A stretch of 64,000 nucleotides of DNA, taken from contig MNCI01011084.1 of NCBI GenBank assembly GCA_015680685.1, positions 289,355 through 353,354 of the forward strand. The letters run 5' to 3'. Positions within the stretch are counted from its first letter, which is position 1, and each line of letters begins with the position of its first letter. Shown here in pieces: positions 12,600 through 32,560 of the stretch. The translations under genes and the position numbers were made by a program. Source of the stretch: Gnetum montanum (lineage: Eukaryota; Streptophyta; Gnetopsida; Gnetales; Gnetaceae). The notes under the pieces are model-generated. The model was not told the origin of the DNA. It saw only the letters and a program-made list of their open reading frames with translations, and ran no database searches.

Positions 12600-12990
12600 T
12601 TAATGCCTTAGACTCAAAAGATCTACCTAGTTTTTTTCTTCTAGTCTATTCATTGAACATACTATCTTTGATCATGCCCAAGGTTACCTTCCCATCAAGG
12701 GTCAAATTATTAAGAGACACAACTAAAGTTTCCTAACTATTAGGCAAAGAATGTAAAAAAATCAAAGCTTGTACCTCATCATCTAGTAGAAGCTTCCTTG
12801 TATCCACTTGATTTAACAATTCTTGAAACCTATTTAATTGTTTTGTGACACTTTATCCATCCTTGTACTTTAGATTCACAAGCCTCCTAATTATAAATAC
12901 TTTTTTTTTGAGTATTTTTATGTTCATAAAGATTCTCCATTTTCTTCCAAATTTAATAGGAGGATTAACTCTAATGAATAGGAGGATTTA
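12600..12990 (-). pseudogene. Ty1/copia gag (UBN2-type), element H
   Basis: Reverse-strand frames read RFQELLNQ, then TRKLLLDDEVQALIFLHSLP, then NLTLDGKVTLGMI, the copia gag (UBN2) pattern for packaging the RNA. The N-terminal half of gag is missing; at 12,990-13,140 the sequence becomes unrecognisable and then belongs to copia element G. Fragmented by stops. Confidence 0.75.
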
Positions 12991-13141
12991 AATTCAATGT
13001 TTAGAAAACAGTAAATAGTGCATCTTCCCAATTTTACATCCTTCACATTCAAATTCATGATATGTATCATATATAGAAACTTCTTAATAAACTGATGCAT
13101 TTTCCTATGGTCTTAAGATTTACATTCCCTAGTGTAAGATG

Positions 13142-13512
13142 TCATTTTAACATTTCATCTTGATTAATGAACATATACAAATTTTTAATATAATGATTAG
13201 TCAATTTAAACATTCTATTGCAAGGTACATTGTAGGCAAGAACTTCACCTCCACAATGTACTATGCAATAAGGATTGCCTTGATAATTCTTATTAAATTC
13301 AACATACAAACCATTATTAATAAGTTGATAAATACATATCAATGTCATGGAAAACTCTACATCATAACACACATTTTTTAAATTCATATTATAAATTTTC
13401 ATGTACCTCCATTTTGCAATTTTAATTAAACATTCATTCCTAATTCTTATGTAATGAAAATTTTCGAACTTCTGAACATTAAATAATAATGATGAATCAT
13501 CAATAAAATATC
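13142..13512 (-). pseudogene. Ty1/copia protease-integrase linker, element G
   Basis: The 86-codon frame at 13,402-13,142 resembles the copia segment between protease and GAG-pre-integrase: LKNVCYDVEF, then LICIYQLINNGLYVEF (normally L.SISQL...G..V.F), then a short CIVHCGGEVLAYN stretch. It is in the same orientation as, but separate from, element H, whose own copy of this segment lies at about 12,100. A solo LTR splits it from the rest of G. Confidence 0.6.
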
Positions 13513-13517
13513 ATGAG

Positions 13518-14328
13518 TGATGAGCCACAATATCGCACCCGCGATATCGTGGCCTTCCATGCAATATCACGTACACAATATTGTGACCTGCCTCATTACC
13601 TATAAATAAGAGGTGGGCGCACTTGGTTTGCATAGTTAATCTTAGTCCCTTACCCAAACTCTTGCCTTTTCTCCCTCTTAGAGTTAGAATTATTTCTGCG
13701 TGCCCGTAGTAGGAGTCATAAAGTGAATCGATCTTTATTCGAGCATTGTGTACCTAAGCACACCTTGTGTATGGCAATAAAAGACAAACTTTGAAATAAA
13801 CCTTGCAATATTCAGAATAGATTAATTTATGTTAATTACTGTTACTTAATACTTTTCTTAGTTAATTAATGATTCTCTCTCATCCTACAACTCTCCTAAG
13901 TAAGCACACACAATACAATCACTTCGAGCATGCATGTAACACTTGGTAACCCAGTAATGATTAGCGTTTGGTAATCCCAGTAGTGTTGCACTGGTTCAGG
14001 ATGTGTACGGCAAGTGAGAACGGATACTAGTGTTAGGATCAGTTAGAGCCTAGTTAATAAGTAGTCAAATTAAATTAGTTACTTAGTTATCTCTCTCCTC
14101 CCTTATTAGCAGCAGGACATAAAAACATAAAAAATATAAAAATCATATGTCTCAAGTTTACTTAACCATACAATCATGACATACAAGTAAGCTTGGGAAG
14201 ACAACGATTGATCAACCCATTCTTGTTCCACAAAGGTGCATAAAAACTTAGTCCTTGGAATTCAATCGGATCATGCATAGATGCTCGTATTCATATGGTT
14301 GAGCGTAGGGATACCTCACCGCTCATCA
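13518..14328 (+). repeat. Solo gypsy LTR with perfect 5-bp target duplication
   Basis: An 811-bp LTR starting tgatgag and ending ctcatca. Flanks are atgag at 13,513-13,517 and atgag at 14,329-14,333, an exact target site duplication. U3 holds GATATC-type palindromes just upstream of a TATA box (ctataaataagagg near 13,611), and an AATAAAAG-type signal lies in the transcribed part near 13,780. The middle resembles the LTR of B more than that of A. It sits inside copia element G. It would have arisen by recombination between the two LTRs of a full element. Confidence 0.9.
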
Positions 14329-14333
14329 ATGAG

Positions 14334-14600
14334 GCAAAAAAATCTATATACACAGAGTCACCAAAAGTTTCATTAGTCATAGTTTAGGCATTAAAGTTAA
14401 TAGGATGTGATTCCTTATTTACAATCTTAGTAGACCTAGGCTTTAACTTATTTGTTTTTCATTATTTTTCTTATTAAGCCTTTTAGCCCTATTCTTTGCA
14501 AACATATTGAATTGATGTTAGTCATTACCTTTGTAATAGTATGAGTCAAAATTAGCATGATACTATCCTTCACTAATTAAAAAGTCTCAAATCATTTTAA
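14334..14600 (-). pseudogene. Ty1/copia zinc-knuckle/protease region, element G
   Basis: The minus strand around 14,545-14,470 reads like a copia gag zinc knuckle followed by a basic segment (FAKNRAKRLNKKN), with the knuckle cysteines mutated to Ser/Tyr. The remainder leads toward the protease part interrupted by the solo LTR. Weak, but its position and orientation between G gag and the G linker support it. Confidence 0.45.
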
Positions 14601-15240
14601 GAAATGATTTCACTAATGTATTTAAAAGGTCTTAGGTCATTGTGGGTAATGATTAAGTTTAATAAACCTGTGATTATGAGGGCTCATGTATATAGATGTT
14701 TTAGGGCTAGTTCTGAATCTAGTGTGACTATAACTTTAGGACAAATTACCATGGATGAGGGCAATTGAGGCCAATAAGGTAGGCACAGTAGTAGTTGTAT
14801 GAAGAAATCTGATGTTGGAAAGGGAAGCCCAACAGTGTGCATGAAACTACTATATTGCAAAGCAAGGTGTCTACCTGGGTTGTTGTATTGCAAACCAAGG
14901 CTCTAGGAATGCTACTACTACATTGCAAAGAAAATCCATTTTATATTATCCTTCCTAGCTTTTGCTAGTGAAAATGCTTCATTAGCATGGACATAGACAC
15001 TTTGACGAACCTTGAAAAATCTCTATGTCGCTGATTTTTCTACATTTTGTTTTTTGATGTTTCATTGTTGTTCTCAACATTTTTCAACATTGTTCCATTG
15101 TTCAATTTAGGGTTTTTCCTACACAATATTTTGTAATACTCTTTAACTTAGGATATTTTGGTTTTTGTAATAATGGTTTGTGTCATAGCTATCCTTCTTT
15201 TTGCAAATGTAACAATACTAAGATAATTGCTTTCATTTTC
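14601..15240. other. Unassigned stretch inside copia element G
   Basis: No recognisable coding region. It holds three loose copies of a 'ttgcaaagcaaggtgtct'-like phrase between about 14,852 and 14,935. It separates G gag (15,240-15,860) from the zinc-knuckle region and may be an old insertion. Confidence 0.35.
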
Positions 15241-15884
15241 AATCATTCATATTTTTACTCATCAGTGCTTGAGAAGAGATCCCACTATTGGATGCATAGA
15301 CCTTCATCTTGGCTTTTTCTTCTAATACCTTTGTACATAATTCTATCCTAATGTAGTGCTCTCAAAAGATACAATTTAATAGTTTATATGATACTTGGAC
15401 ATTCTATGTCTAGAGACTAGCTTGTAATACATAAGCTTTCTAGACAAGTGTTGTCACTAGATCATCTTCTTTTAACTTTAATGAATTCAATTGATTTTAA
15501 AAGGATACTATCTTGGATTCATTCTTAACTTCAAACATTTCTTCAAGATTTTTTCACATCTTATAGGTATGTCTTGCTTTTCAACAAGTTGTATATGCTC
15601 TCCAAATAACACCTAAGTCTATCAATATCTATGCCATCTTGTTGTTATCATCCACTGTGGTAGTTTTGACTATGGTTTCTTCAAGATCATTTCCACGCAG
15701 CAAAAATCTCATTTGTAGCTTCCAAATGTTATACGTTGATTCATTTAGCACTTGACTTTCTACTAATGATGCACACATTTTTGCGTTTGTTGTGGTTACA
15801 TAAAACGTTTTTTGCTCATTGATAGGAGCCGTAGTTATTCATGGGGATCACTCATCGTCCTACTTCAATACTATGCAAAGTTTC
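15240..15884 (-). pseudogene. Ty1/copia gag (UBN2-type) and leader, element G
   Basis: Minus-strand translation from about 15,856 shows APINEQKTFYVTTTNAKMC, then STYNIWKLQMRFLLRGNDL, then EEMFEVKNESKIVSF, then LNSLKLKEDDLVTTL, a standard copia gag (UBN2) N-terminus and core. Stops interrupt it. The leader just upstream (15,857-15,884) abuts the 17-bp target duplication of the LINE, so the LINE landed in the 5' leader of G. Confidence 0.75.
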
Positions 15885-15901
15885 CAAGATCTAGTAAAGT
15901 G
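15885..15901. repeat. LINE target site duplication, left copy
   Basis: The 17-bp string caagatctagtaaagtg is found here and again exactly at 21,572-21,588, bracketing the LINE. Its length is normal for an L1-type target-primed insertion. Confidence 0.8.
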
Positions 15902-16112
15902 GGGGTTGTTAAGGTGAGTAGCGAACTGGAGAAGAAAACCTTAAAATCAAAGCCTTAATAGAACCCAAAGTTGTGAGATGACCCCCAGTCACCTACAACA
16001 AGATAAGCTTTTTGCATCCCTTGGGATGAAATCTAAAAAGAAAAAGCCAAAACAAGCAATTCAAAAGAGATACTACTTAAGAAAAAGTAATATTATTGGT
16101 AAAGCCTAGTTC

Positions 16113-19100
16113 TTAACATTGAAGTTGAACATCACTAGCAATAGAGCATTTCATACCATAGTCAAATTCAATGTAGTTGATGTTTTGATACCAGGCATCT
16201 AGACGACATTTCCAAATAAAGAAAATAATCTCAAACAAGAGGATTTTCAAGGCTTTTTGAAGGTGTCTCTTAACACAGTCATCTTTGAAGATACATAGAG
16301 GGAAACCGACATAATGGTTAGGAATAAAAACTTGGAGAGATTAACACCACTTTCAAATTTGTTAAAAGAATGAGCAATCCCAAAAGACATGCACAAAAGA
16401 ATCATCGACTTGACAAATGATGCATTTAGGGTAATCAAATCCTAAGAAGTGAAGCCTATGTCCAATGGGAAGACCTTGATGAATCAAGGACCAGAAAAAG
16501 AAACAGTGCTTAGGTTGGGCCATGGAAGTCCAAACACGATGAAAAATAGCTTTCCAATGGTGATCCTCAAGATGCACACTTCATCTTCTATTTAAAGTGG
16601 AGAGTTGGAATTATTACACATGAAACCAAGATTTGGCTTTAGAATGACGTAAAGAATGCAGAGGGGAACCATCAAGCCAAAACCAATCATCATACCAAGG
16701 AGTATTATTATGCAACTTAGGAACACCAAAGTTGGAGAGAACATGCTCAATGTGCTGGTAAATAAGAGTATCTTGTCTTTAAAACCCCCATGTTACTTTG
16801 GCATGTTGCCAAGAGAGGGTAGTGGAATCATTCCTAATAATAAATAATTGAGCAACAATATGGAGATTATGATCAGCAAAAGAATTGGCTCTATGAGAGA
16901 ATTCATCATAAAGATAACCAAAACTCTTTTTTAAAATAGGAGACCACTAGATGGAGTGCATCAACAAAGAGTTCAAGCTTATCTGGGAAGGCTTCCATTG
17001 CAAAAAGCCTTTAAGTTGACTCCAACACCGCCAAATTTGCTTGAACAAGGAAGAACCTATAATCTTTTGAGAACCTCTGCTGATGATCCAATTTCTCCAA
17101 TGAGTGTTTTTGCATCTATAGTGATTACCAAGACAAGAAATATTACGCCTAAAAAGGATCTTCCAAGCTTCATCTCCTTCTATACAATGAGTGACCCACT
17201 TGGAGGCCAAGAGAATACTTTGGTGCTCAATAGAGGCGAGGCCTAAGCCCCTGTGTTCCTTGCTTAAAGTGCAGATATCCTAAGCACCTCAATGAAAAGC
17301 TTTCCAATTGTCCTTATCCCCCCATAAAAAATCCCTAAGAATTTTGTTGATGCACTGAAAGGAAGATCCTGAAGGAGCCATAAAAGAAAGAGTGGTACAT
17401 GTGAGTGGAGCTCAAAATATGATTAACTACGATAAATCTACCTACAAGAGATAAGGGTTTAGAAGCCCATTTCAAAGCTTTATGTTTCACTTTTTCCACC
17501 ACATTATTCCATAAGGTAGTGGGAGTGGTGAATAAAGTTATCAAGATATCCAAAATGGTGAAAACATCTATAGGAGAAAGCCACTTGATATTAAAATGAT
17601 AAGTTCAAGTAGGCCTTGGAGAGAAGCTAGATCAAATAGCTTGTATTTTGTTCCAATTGATTTCAGCTCCTAAGGCTCTACAATAGATGTCAATGCAATC
17701 CAAGGTAGTGTTAGAATTATTATGGTCCTCAAGCAAAGTGAGAAAAGTGTCATCCACAAACTGGCTATAAACAAGATCCTTTCCTTATTATGCAAAGGAG
17801 ATACCTCTTAACCTCATAGATTCATTGTGAGATCTAAGAACAACTCCAAGAGCATCAACAACTAGGATAAAAAGATAAGGAGCTAAAGGGCATCCCTATC
17901 GTACTGATTTTTTAAGTTTAAGAACCTTAGAGAAGGTTTTGTTAATACAAATAACTGAAGAGGCCTCTAAAAAAACCAGATTGATATGGCTATCAAAAAC
18001 AGTACCTAAGTTATGATACTTAACTACACTTCTTAAAAAGGACCAATCAAGCAGGTCATAAGCTTTTGCAAAATCAAGCTTAAGAAGAATGGCTTTTTGA
18101 TCAATGGAAGAAGCCCAATGCAAGCCTTCAAAAGAAATAACAACATTGTTTAAAATATACTTGCCCTGAACAAAACCAATTTGCTCTTTGCTTATGAGAT
18201 GAGGATAAAAAGATTTTAATTTATTGGCTATAGCTTTAGCAACAATTTTGTAGATAACATTTAAAAGAGTGATAGGGTGTTAGTTGCTAATGCACATACG
18301 ATCTCCTGACCTGGGTAAAAGCTTAATAATATTGGCATTGATCACTTTGCCAAACGAACCTTTCCTAAGAGCTTCCTTATACACACTATAGATAGTATCT
18401 TGAAGAGTGGGCCAGAATTTCTTTAAAAATTCTGTAGGAAGACCATCCATACTAGGGGCTTTGCCATCGTGAAGTTGTTAAAGAGCTTTACCAAGATCCT
18501 ATTTAGAAAGAAGAGAAGTATCACCAAAGATGGAACGATTGAAAGGAGTAATAACTCCTAAGCAGGTATTAACTGCAATGGGATCAATATCTTCTTTTCG
18601 AAAAATTCAAAAGTAAAACTCAAAGAAAGCCTGTAGAATGTCAATCTTGGAGGTAAAGATATTATCATCAATTTGAATAGCTAGTATTTTAGGGAATGGG
18701 TGTTTCCGTTTGAGGATATAAAAAAAATCTTTAGCAACCTAGTCACCCATTAGAGCCAAGAAAGACAGGCACAAAGGTGAACACCTCTAGCTTCATGGTG
18801 ATCCATCATACACATGTTCTCCTTGGCAATTTGCAAGTGACAGAATTGAGCCTAAGTAGCTTCACCTCTATTAATAGCGTTTTGTAATAAGGAGATTTTT
18901 TTATGAAGGTTAGACTTATGAGAATTTAATCTTGAAGCCACCAATTCACCTACATGTTTGAAAAACCATTGGAGGCAAGTACAAGCATTAGTCCACCAAT
19001 CAATCCAATCATCTTCTCCAAGGGGTTTAGGATGCAAATTCCATATTTACATCAATAAAGAGCAAAGGAAGCTACTACGAAGAAAGGTAGTGTTAAAAAT

Positions 19101-19874
19101 ATAAAGGTGATTGGAAGAGCGGGAGAAACCAAAGAGAGAAAGAGACCAGTGAATAGGATAATGATCTAATAGAACCTGGGTATAATCTGCCTGAACAGGA
19201 GCACCGTTGGTGGTAGTAAATTGAATAGAAGCATTTGCAGATAGGTAAACCCAATCCAACCTAGAAGAAAAGTAGGAGTTTCCATGTCTAGCATTGCTCC
19301 AAGCAAACCAATTAGAAGTACTAGAAGAGGGGTAGTTTCCATCAGCTTCTTGCAAATTCAATTTGCTCTTCAAGAAAAGCCAAACAGAAAGCTCCCTGTT
19401 GTCTAAACCACCTCTCTGTCCTCCAAACTTATCCTTTGGATGCTCAATCATATTAAAGTCTCCCACGATGATCCAATTAACTATGGGCAAGTTGTGCCTC
19501 AGCCAATTCTAAAAAAGCTTCCAATCATTCAGATTACAAGGAGCGTAAATAAAAACGATCCCTAGGATTTCATTAGCCTACTGTAATCAAACCCAACAAC
19601 AATGCCCAAAATTATTATAACTATGATTAATAACAAACTCCTGTCACTTACTATGAAGAAGAATTATAGCTCCCCCTTTGCCATGTTCATGGTGAGAAGA
19701 GACATAATAACTATTAAGAAAAATACTCTTATAACAGGTTTGAAGGTGGAATCCTTGGATTTTAACTTCTTGAATACAAACAATATCTAGGGAATACCTA
19801 CAAATATAATCTTGGACTATATATCTTCTATAGGGATCTAAGAGTCCCCTAACATTTCATGATAAACACTTCAT
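16113..19874 (-). pseudogene. LINE ORF2: endonuclease-reverse transcriptase
   Basis: The start MKCLS is at 19,874 (the following Trp codon is now TGA) and the stop is at 16,113-16,115. Domains in order: an AP-type endonuclease with RGLLDPYRR, KGGAIILLH, WIIVGDFNMIE near 19,470, SRLDWVY near 19,255 and LLDHYPIHW near 19,150; reverse transcriptase with KLDFAKAYDLLDWSFL near 18,080, RQGCPLAPYLF near 17,885 (Gln now TAG) and QFVDDTFLTLL near 17,750; then zf-RVT (PKHCFFFWSLIHQGLP and CIICQVDDSFVHVFW, about 16,510-16,380). Overall length is a multiple of three (1,253 codons plus stop), but the middle lies in another frame, so compensating frameshifts exist. Function: nicks target DNA and copies LINE RNA onto it. 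Confidence 0.88.
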
Positions 19875-19899
19875 TATGGAGGTGAAGATGAAGGAGGAT

Positions 19900-21016
19900 C
19901 TCTCTCAACCACTAAAGCCTTAAAAGAATTCCTAAACTCAAAGTTATTTACTAAAGGATGATGAGCACTTGTTCTTCTACTAGCGATTGATTAACATTAG
20001 CAACAACCAAGGATCGGTGTCCTTTAGGGAAATTGCTAAAGATAGGATTATCTCGTGTGACTAAGGCATAAGATTTCCAGGTAACTTGCTCTCAACCACT
20101 AGTAGCATCCTTTGGGACCCTTTCTTGGTTAAGAGGAGTCTTAGTAACATCGGTATCCTCAATATTCATATCTTCTGCATCTAACATCTCAACAGTATCA
20201 TTACCTATATCCTTAGATATATTTTTATCTTTTAATTCTTTACTAACTTGTTCAGCTAAAATTCTCTCAACTTCAATCTTGGCCAATAACTTTGAACATT
20301 GAGCTTTTCGATGATTAAGATCAAGACAATAATAACAATAGTTTGGGAGCGTAAGATATAAAATTTTTTGAACAAAAGTCTTTTCTTTCACATTAAATTC
20401 TAGTAATTCATAACATTGCTTTTGCATATCAATTTTAACACACTCGTCGAGTTGGTCTTGAACAAAAACCTGAAAAGGACTCCATACCGATGACCTCCCC
20501 AACCTGCGCAACAAGAATGTCAACATGGGGAGAAAAATGTGATGGGAGCCCTGAAAATTCTATCCATACTGGCAAAATACTTTTGCTTTCTTTTTTGAAG
20601 TCAAAATCCTCTTTCCAAGGTTGAAGCACTAAGAAGAATCCATAGATGTTCCAAATTGATTGTTGTTTCACGAAATCTACTATAGCCCTAGTTTCAAAAG
20701 TGAAAAGAAAAACCCTTCTGGTAAGATTAGAAGCTAGGGTTAATCTAATGTTTCAGGTTCCCAGAACTTTTTGACCCATTCATGGAAAACTGAGGCAAGA
20801 GAAATCCTACCAATTAAAAAAACCAATTGCATAAAGATGGGTACAGGTTTGAACGACTTGATCAAAGATGTCTTCAGGAAAGTCAAACCGTAAAATGTTG
20901 TCATTATCATCCATATTAGTAGTATTGTCAAAGGGTTGCAAATCACTATTGGAGGAGTCCATTATTTTACGTTTTTTCCTTCCAACATCAAAAAATAAAG
21001 AGACAATTTGGGTCAT
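19900..21016 (-). pseudogene. LINE ORF1: DUF4283-like RNA-binding protein
   Basis: Starts near 21,016 with MTQIVSLFF. After a frameshift near 20,830 come SLASVFHEWV, then WNIYGFFLVLQPW and ILPVWIEFSGLP (20,670-20,540), the DUF4283 pattern of plant LINE ORF1 proteins. Another shift leads to CYYCLDLNHRKAQC near 20,320, a CX2CX4HX4C zinc knuckle with all ligands kept. The tail runs on past a TGA at 20,092 toward 19,960. The product would coat LINE RNA. The AP endonuclease ORF starts right after it. Confidence 0.8.
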
Positions 21017-21571
21017 GCAAACCCGTTGGGCCCTAGCCCAAGCGCTTTAGGGAATCAAAGCAGAGAATGTATTAAGAAAAAAAAAACAAAAACAAAAAGG
21101 AACAAACTCACCAAGACACCTGTTCACCGAATGGCAAAAGGCACTGCACTGCAAAAACCCCACCAATCTTAGAAGAAGATTCCACTAATCAATGCTCAAG
21201 CACAGCCCTACATCACAATAGCAAAATGTAGCCACCTCAATTCAGTTTTGCAAATGAACTTTGGATCCCGAGCTCAAAATAGGTCTGACGCCACTACTCC
21301 CAAAAATCATATAGCCCTACCATGATACCAAAATAACGCACAAGCTAGAAGAAAAATCTGCAACAAACAAGTATTTGCAGCAACAAACAATTCTTGGTTC
21401 CACTAGTCATCATAGTCCCCAACACTACGATCCAAAATACTCAAGTCCTCCTTTGCAAAGATGCAAGTCAAACAGAGACCCCACTACTGCAAAAAGAACA
21501 GAACAAAGCCCTCAAGTTTCCGCAACAGCAACTTAACTACCAAATCCTCAATCAGAAACCCTATATCACTT

Positions 21572-21588
21572 CAAGATCTAGTAAAGTG
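21572..21588. repeat. LINE target site duplication, right copy
   Basis: Exact match to 15,885-15,901. Beyond it lies the continuation of the copia G leader. Confidence 0.8.
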
Positions 21589-23674
21589 AATCATGAATAC
21601 TAAAAAAGGGAAAATACCAATACCAAATAAACTTAACTCACAAAGACATGCTACAATGATCATAAAGCTAGTTGGGTTAAGAACCCTTTTAAGTACTATG
21701 AAATATTTGGGTTAAAACAACACATAATGACATAAAACTAAATAACCTAACACCGGACTATGTATTTACACGGTGAACATAAGTACAACAATGATATCAA
21801 GGAAAATACATAATAATAGAAAAAAATGAAATGATGAATTTGCATATATTCTAAACAAACACATGCAACAAATCCTCAATGATTACTACAAATATCACAA
21901 AATAAAATTGTGAGTTTGACTACCTCCTCACAAAATATTACCTTTAGACATCACAATACACAAATATTTATAAGCAAAAACATAAAATAGGCTAATGCAT
22001 CTACATCAAAGCATTATTGGTTGTGTTGGCACATCTATGCCCACATACATCAAAGCATTATTGGTTGTGTTGGCACATCTATGCCCACATAGATGCATCG
22101 ACACATCTTGAAGAAGATTTTCCATTGCTCACCAACTCTATAAAAAGATTCTTAACCAACATCATTAAAGCCCCAATGTGTTTGTATTGGAATAGGGTAA
22201 TATTGACTTTTTTATAAAATTCAAATAATATTCAATGTTAATGGTTCACATTGTCATGGATCTTTTAAAACCTTACACCATAACCGCTCGCATACATTGC
22301 TTCCTTATGTGCATCAATTATTTATCATCTAAGTAGTCAATCATCATTTTACTAATTATCATTTTAGTACCTTAAATCCTATTATTGTATTAACATTATT
22401 TTAATCCCTCCCTTTTTTTAAAGAGAAACTCAAAAAAGCAAATTATATTAACAAAATATCTTTATAGCAAAAAGGAACATGAGTTGAGACATGTGAACAG
22501 GCAGAACCGTCACAACAAAAGCACAGCCTAAGAGGCCCATCAAAACAAAATAAGTGCCTAACCAACAAACAAGCAAATTTCACCAACGAGGCCAATAACA
22601 GGTAAGTAGGCAAACTCATCTGAAAAACATGACAAACAAAGAGATGCACCCAAAGTAAGCAAAAGGTTGTCATAGTGGGTCGGAGGGTTGATTAGAGGCG
22701 ACAATGTCATTTTTCAAGGACAGTATAACCCAGTCAGCTAAAATACCTTAACTTTAAATCCCATCAACAATATAACATAGACACCGACCTTTTATTCCAT
22801 CAACGTAAGCTATTACCGTATGCAAAGATTGAAGCATATAATTTTTTTTTCTACCACCTTCTATCTACCTGACTCTAATTCAATCCTGTCCGTATATATA
22901 TATATTTCTACCGTTAAGTAACTCGTCTCTCACTATATCCATCAGTTTCGTAAATCTAATGAAACAAAATTCCGAGAATAATCTCAGAAACATTCGGAGA
23001 ATATTCTAAGCTAAATTAAATCAAAGGTTATCCTCGGAACTTTATGTTTAAGCGATGCATACCAAATATTGTTTTCGAGTTCCAAGAAAAAACAGACGCT
23101 GGGAAAAAAAATCCAGTGGCCATTTAGATCCAGTGCTTATGATTAGGTATAATCAACGACGTCTCGTTTTCTGCTGCTTGATCAAAATCAATTAGGCAAA
23201 TGAAACATCAGAAAACGCCAAACCAATCTGCAGATGTTATCAGGAGGTCATCCAAATCGTGTTTTTAAACAAAAAACAAAAAAAAAAATCTACCAGAAGT
23301 TGCTTTAGTGTTAAACAACAATGAAGCTGTAGAAAACAGATCTTGTTAAACACGTTAAATATACTTGTAAGAGAAATCCCCAAACGTAAAACCTTCCAAG
23401 AAACATTAGGAACCTAAAAGAAACACCCCCTGGAAGACAAAATGGACATGCGTATGCCGCACTCTTGGTATTCACAATTCCATGAAAGATTGCAATGTGA
23501 AGAATCAAGTTGCACATGACATGAAACTCCCCATATCTAGAGAAAGCTGCTATAGCATGAATTGACGTATTATCTTATTCTAATGGATAAATAAAATCAA
23601 TTTGACAAACTAAGGGCCTGTGATCAACTTTCGGTGAAACAACATCACTGTTACTAAGAAATTTTGGTACAAAA
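21589..23674. other. Flank between LINE/copia G and SEC23, no gene seen
   Basis: The first few hundred bases should include the primer site and 5' LTR of copia G, and tttggtattgg on the minus strand near 21,625 is a possible but poor initiator-tRNA primer site; no LTR ends could be fixed. A 44-bp tandem repeat lies at 22,003-22,090 and a short TA run near 22,900. The part next to 23,674 is the 3' untranslated region of SEC23, with possible AATAAG-type polyadenylation signals on the minus strand near 23,575. No coding region is supported. Confidence 0.5.
22003..22090. repeat. Exact 44-bp tandem duplication
   Basis: Units at 22,003-22,046 and 22,047-22,090 are identical, both starting acatcaaagcattattgg. 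Identity implies a recent slip or duplication, or an assembly effect. Confidence 0.9.
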
Positions 23675-31999
<8,325 letters not shown>

Positions 32000-32560
32000 T
32001 GAAACCGAGCAAAAGCTTGGATCTGATGCTGTTGCTGTTGCAGGGTTTTGTGGGTCGATCCGTAACTCTGCAGATCAAACCCAGAATGGGTGATTTCTCG
32101 CTGCTGGGAATTTGCAGGACCGGAGGAGGGGAAAGTTGGAGCAGAAGAAGGGATTTTTATTATTGATTCTGGGCCGAGTGAATTCACCGAGATCTGAGAA
32201 TTCGATTGTTGGGTTTCTGATTTTCTCTGTGGTTCGCCCTCTCTCCCTCCCTTGGTTGTGAGCTTCGTCTTTGATTTGGTTGTGGGGAGAGAGATTGAAT
32301 CAGGGAAAAGGGGTAGTAGGTGTTATTCTTCTTGTTGTACAGGGTTTTTTTTGGGGTATGTATAGATTAAAGAAGAAAGCAGAGAGCACTTTTATGGGAA
32401 AATTGGAATGCCCTGCTATTTTGCTGCTGCTATTTGCTCTGTTATTGCATGCATGGGCTGGTATTTATCTATGGGTTTTGTGGGTGACGTACTGTTGTTG
32501 CTGCTCAGGTTTTGAACGTGCATTGTGATCCTCCTCTAGAGTTTATAAAGCCGCTGTCAT
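32000..32560 (-). promoter_or_regulatory. SEC23 5' leader and candidate promoter
   Basis: Upstream of the SEC23 start the minus strand is a CAA- and GA-rich leader (for example the reverse of ccctctctccctccc near 32,240), typical of a plant 5' untranslated region. A TATA-like tttataaa lies at 32,542-32,549, about 545 bp before the ATG. The transcription start is not determined; an intron in the leader is possible. Confidence 0.5.

Larger units (their letters stand above)
15902..21571 (-). mobile_element. L1-type LINE, near full length
   Basis: About 5.7 kb between two exact 17-bp repeats. On the minus strand it has a 5' untranslated region (about 21,571-21,017), ORF1 (DUF4283-like plus zinc knuckle), ORF2 (endonuclease, reverse transcriptase, zf-RVT) and a 3' untranslated region (16,112-15,902). 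This is the layout of plant L1 elements. Both ORFs carry stops and frameshifts. No obvious poly(A) tail (poly-T on the plus strand) is left at 15,902. It is inserted in copia element G. Confidence 0.9.

Noticed and set aside
16182-16193. TGGTATCAAAAC on the minus strand, like a copia initiator-tRNA primer site
   Set aside because: It lies within the coding end of LINE ORF2 (CRLDAWYQN...), well before its stop, so it is coding sequence by coincidence.
21305-21325. TGGTATCATGGTAGGGC on the minus strand as a primer site
   Set aside because: It falls in the 5' untranslated part of the LINE, inside its target duplications, with no adjoining LTR.
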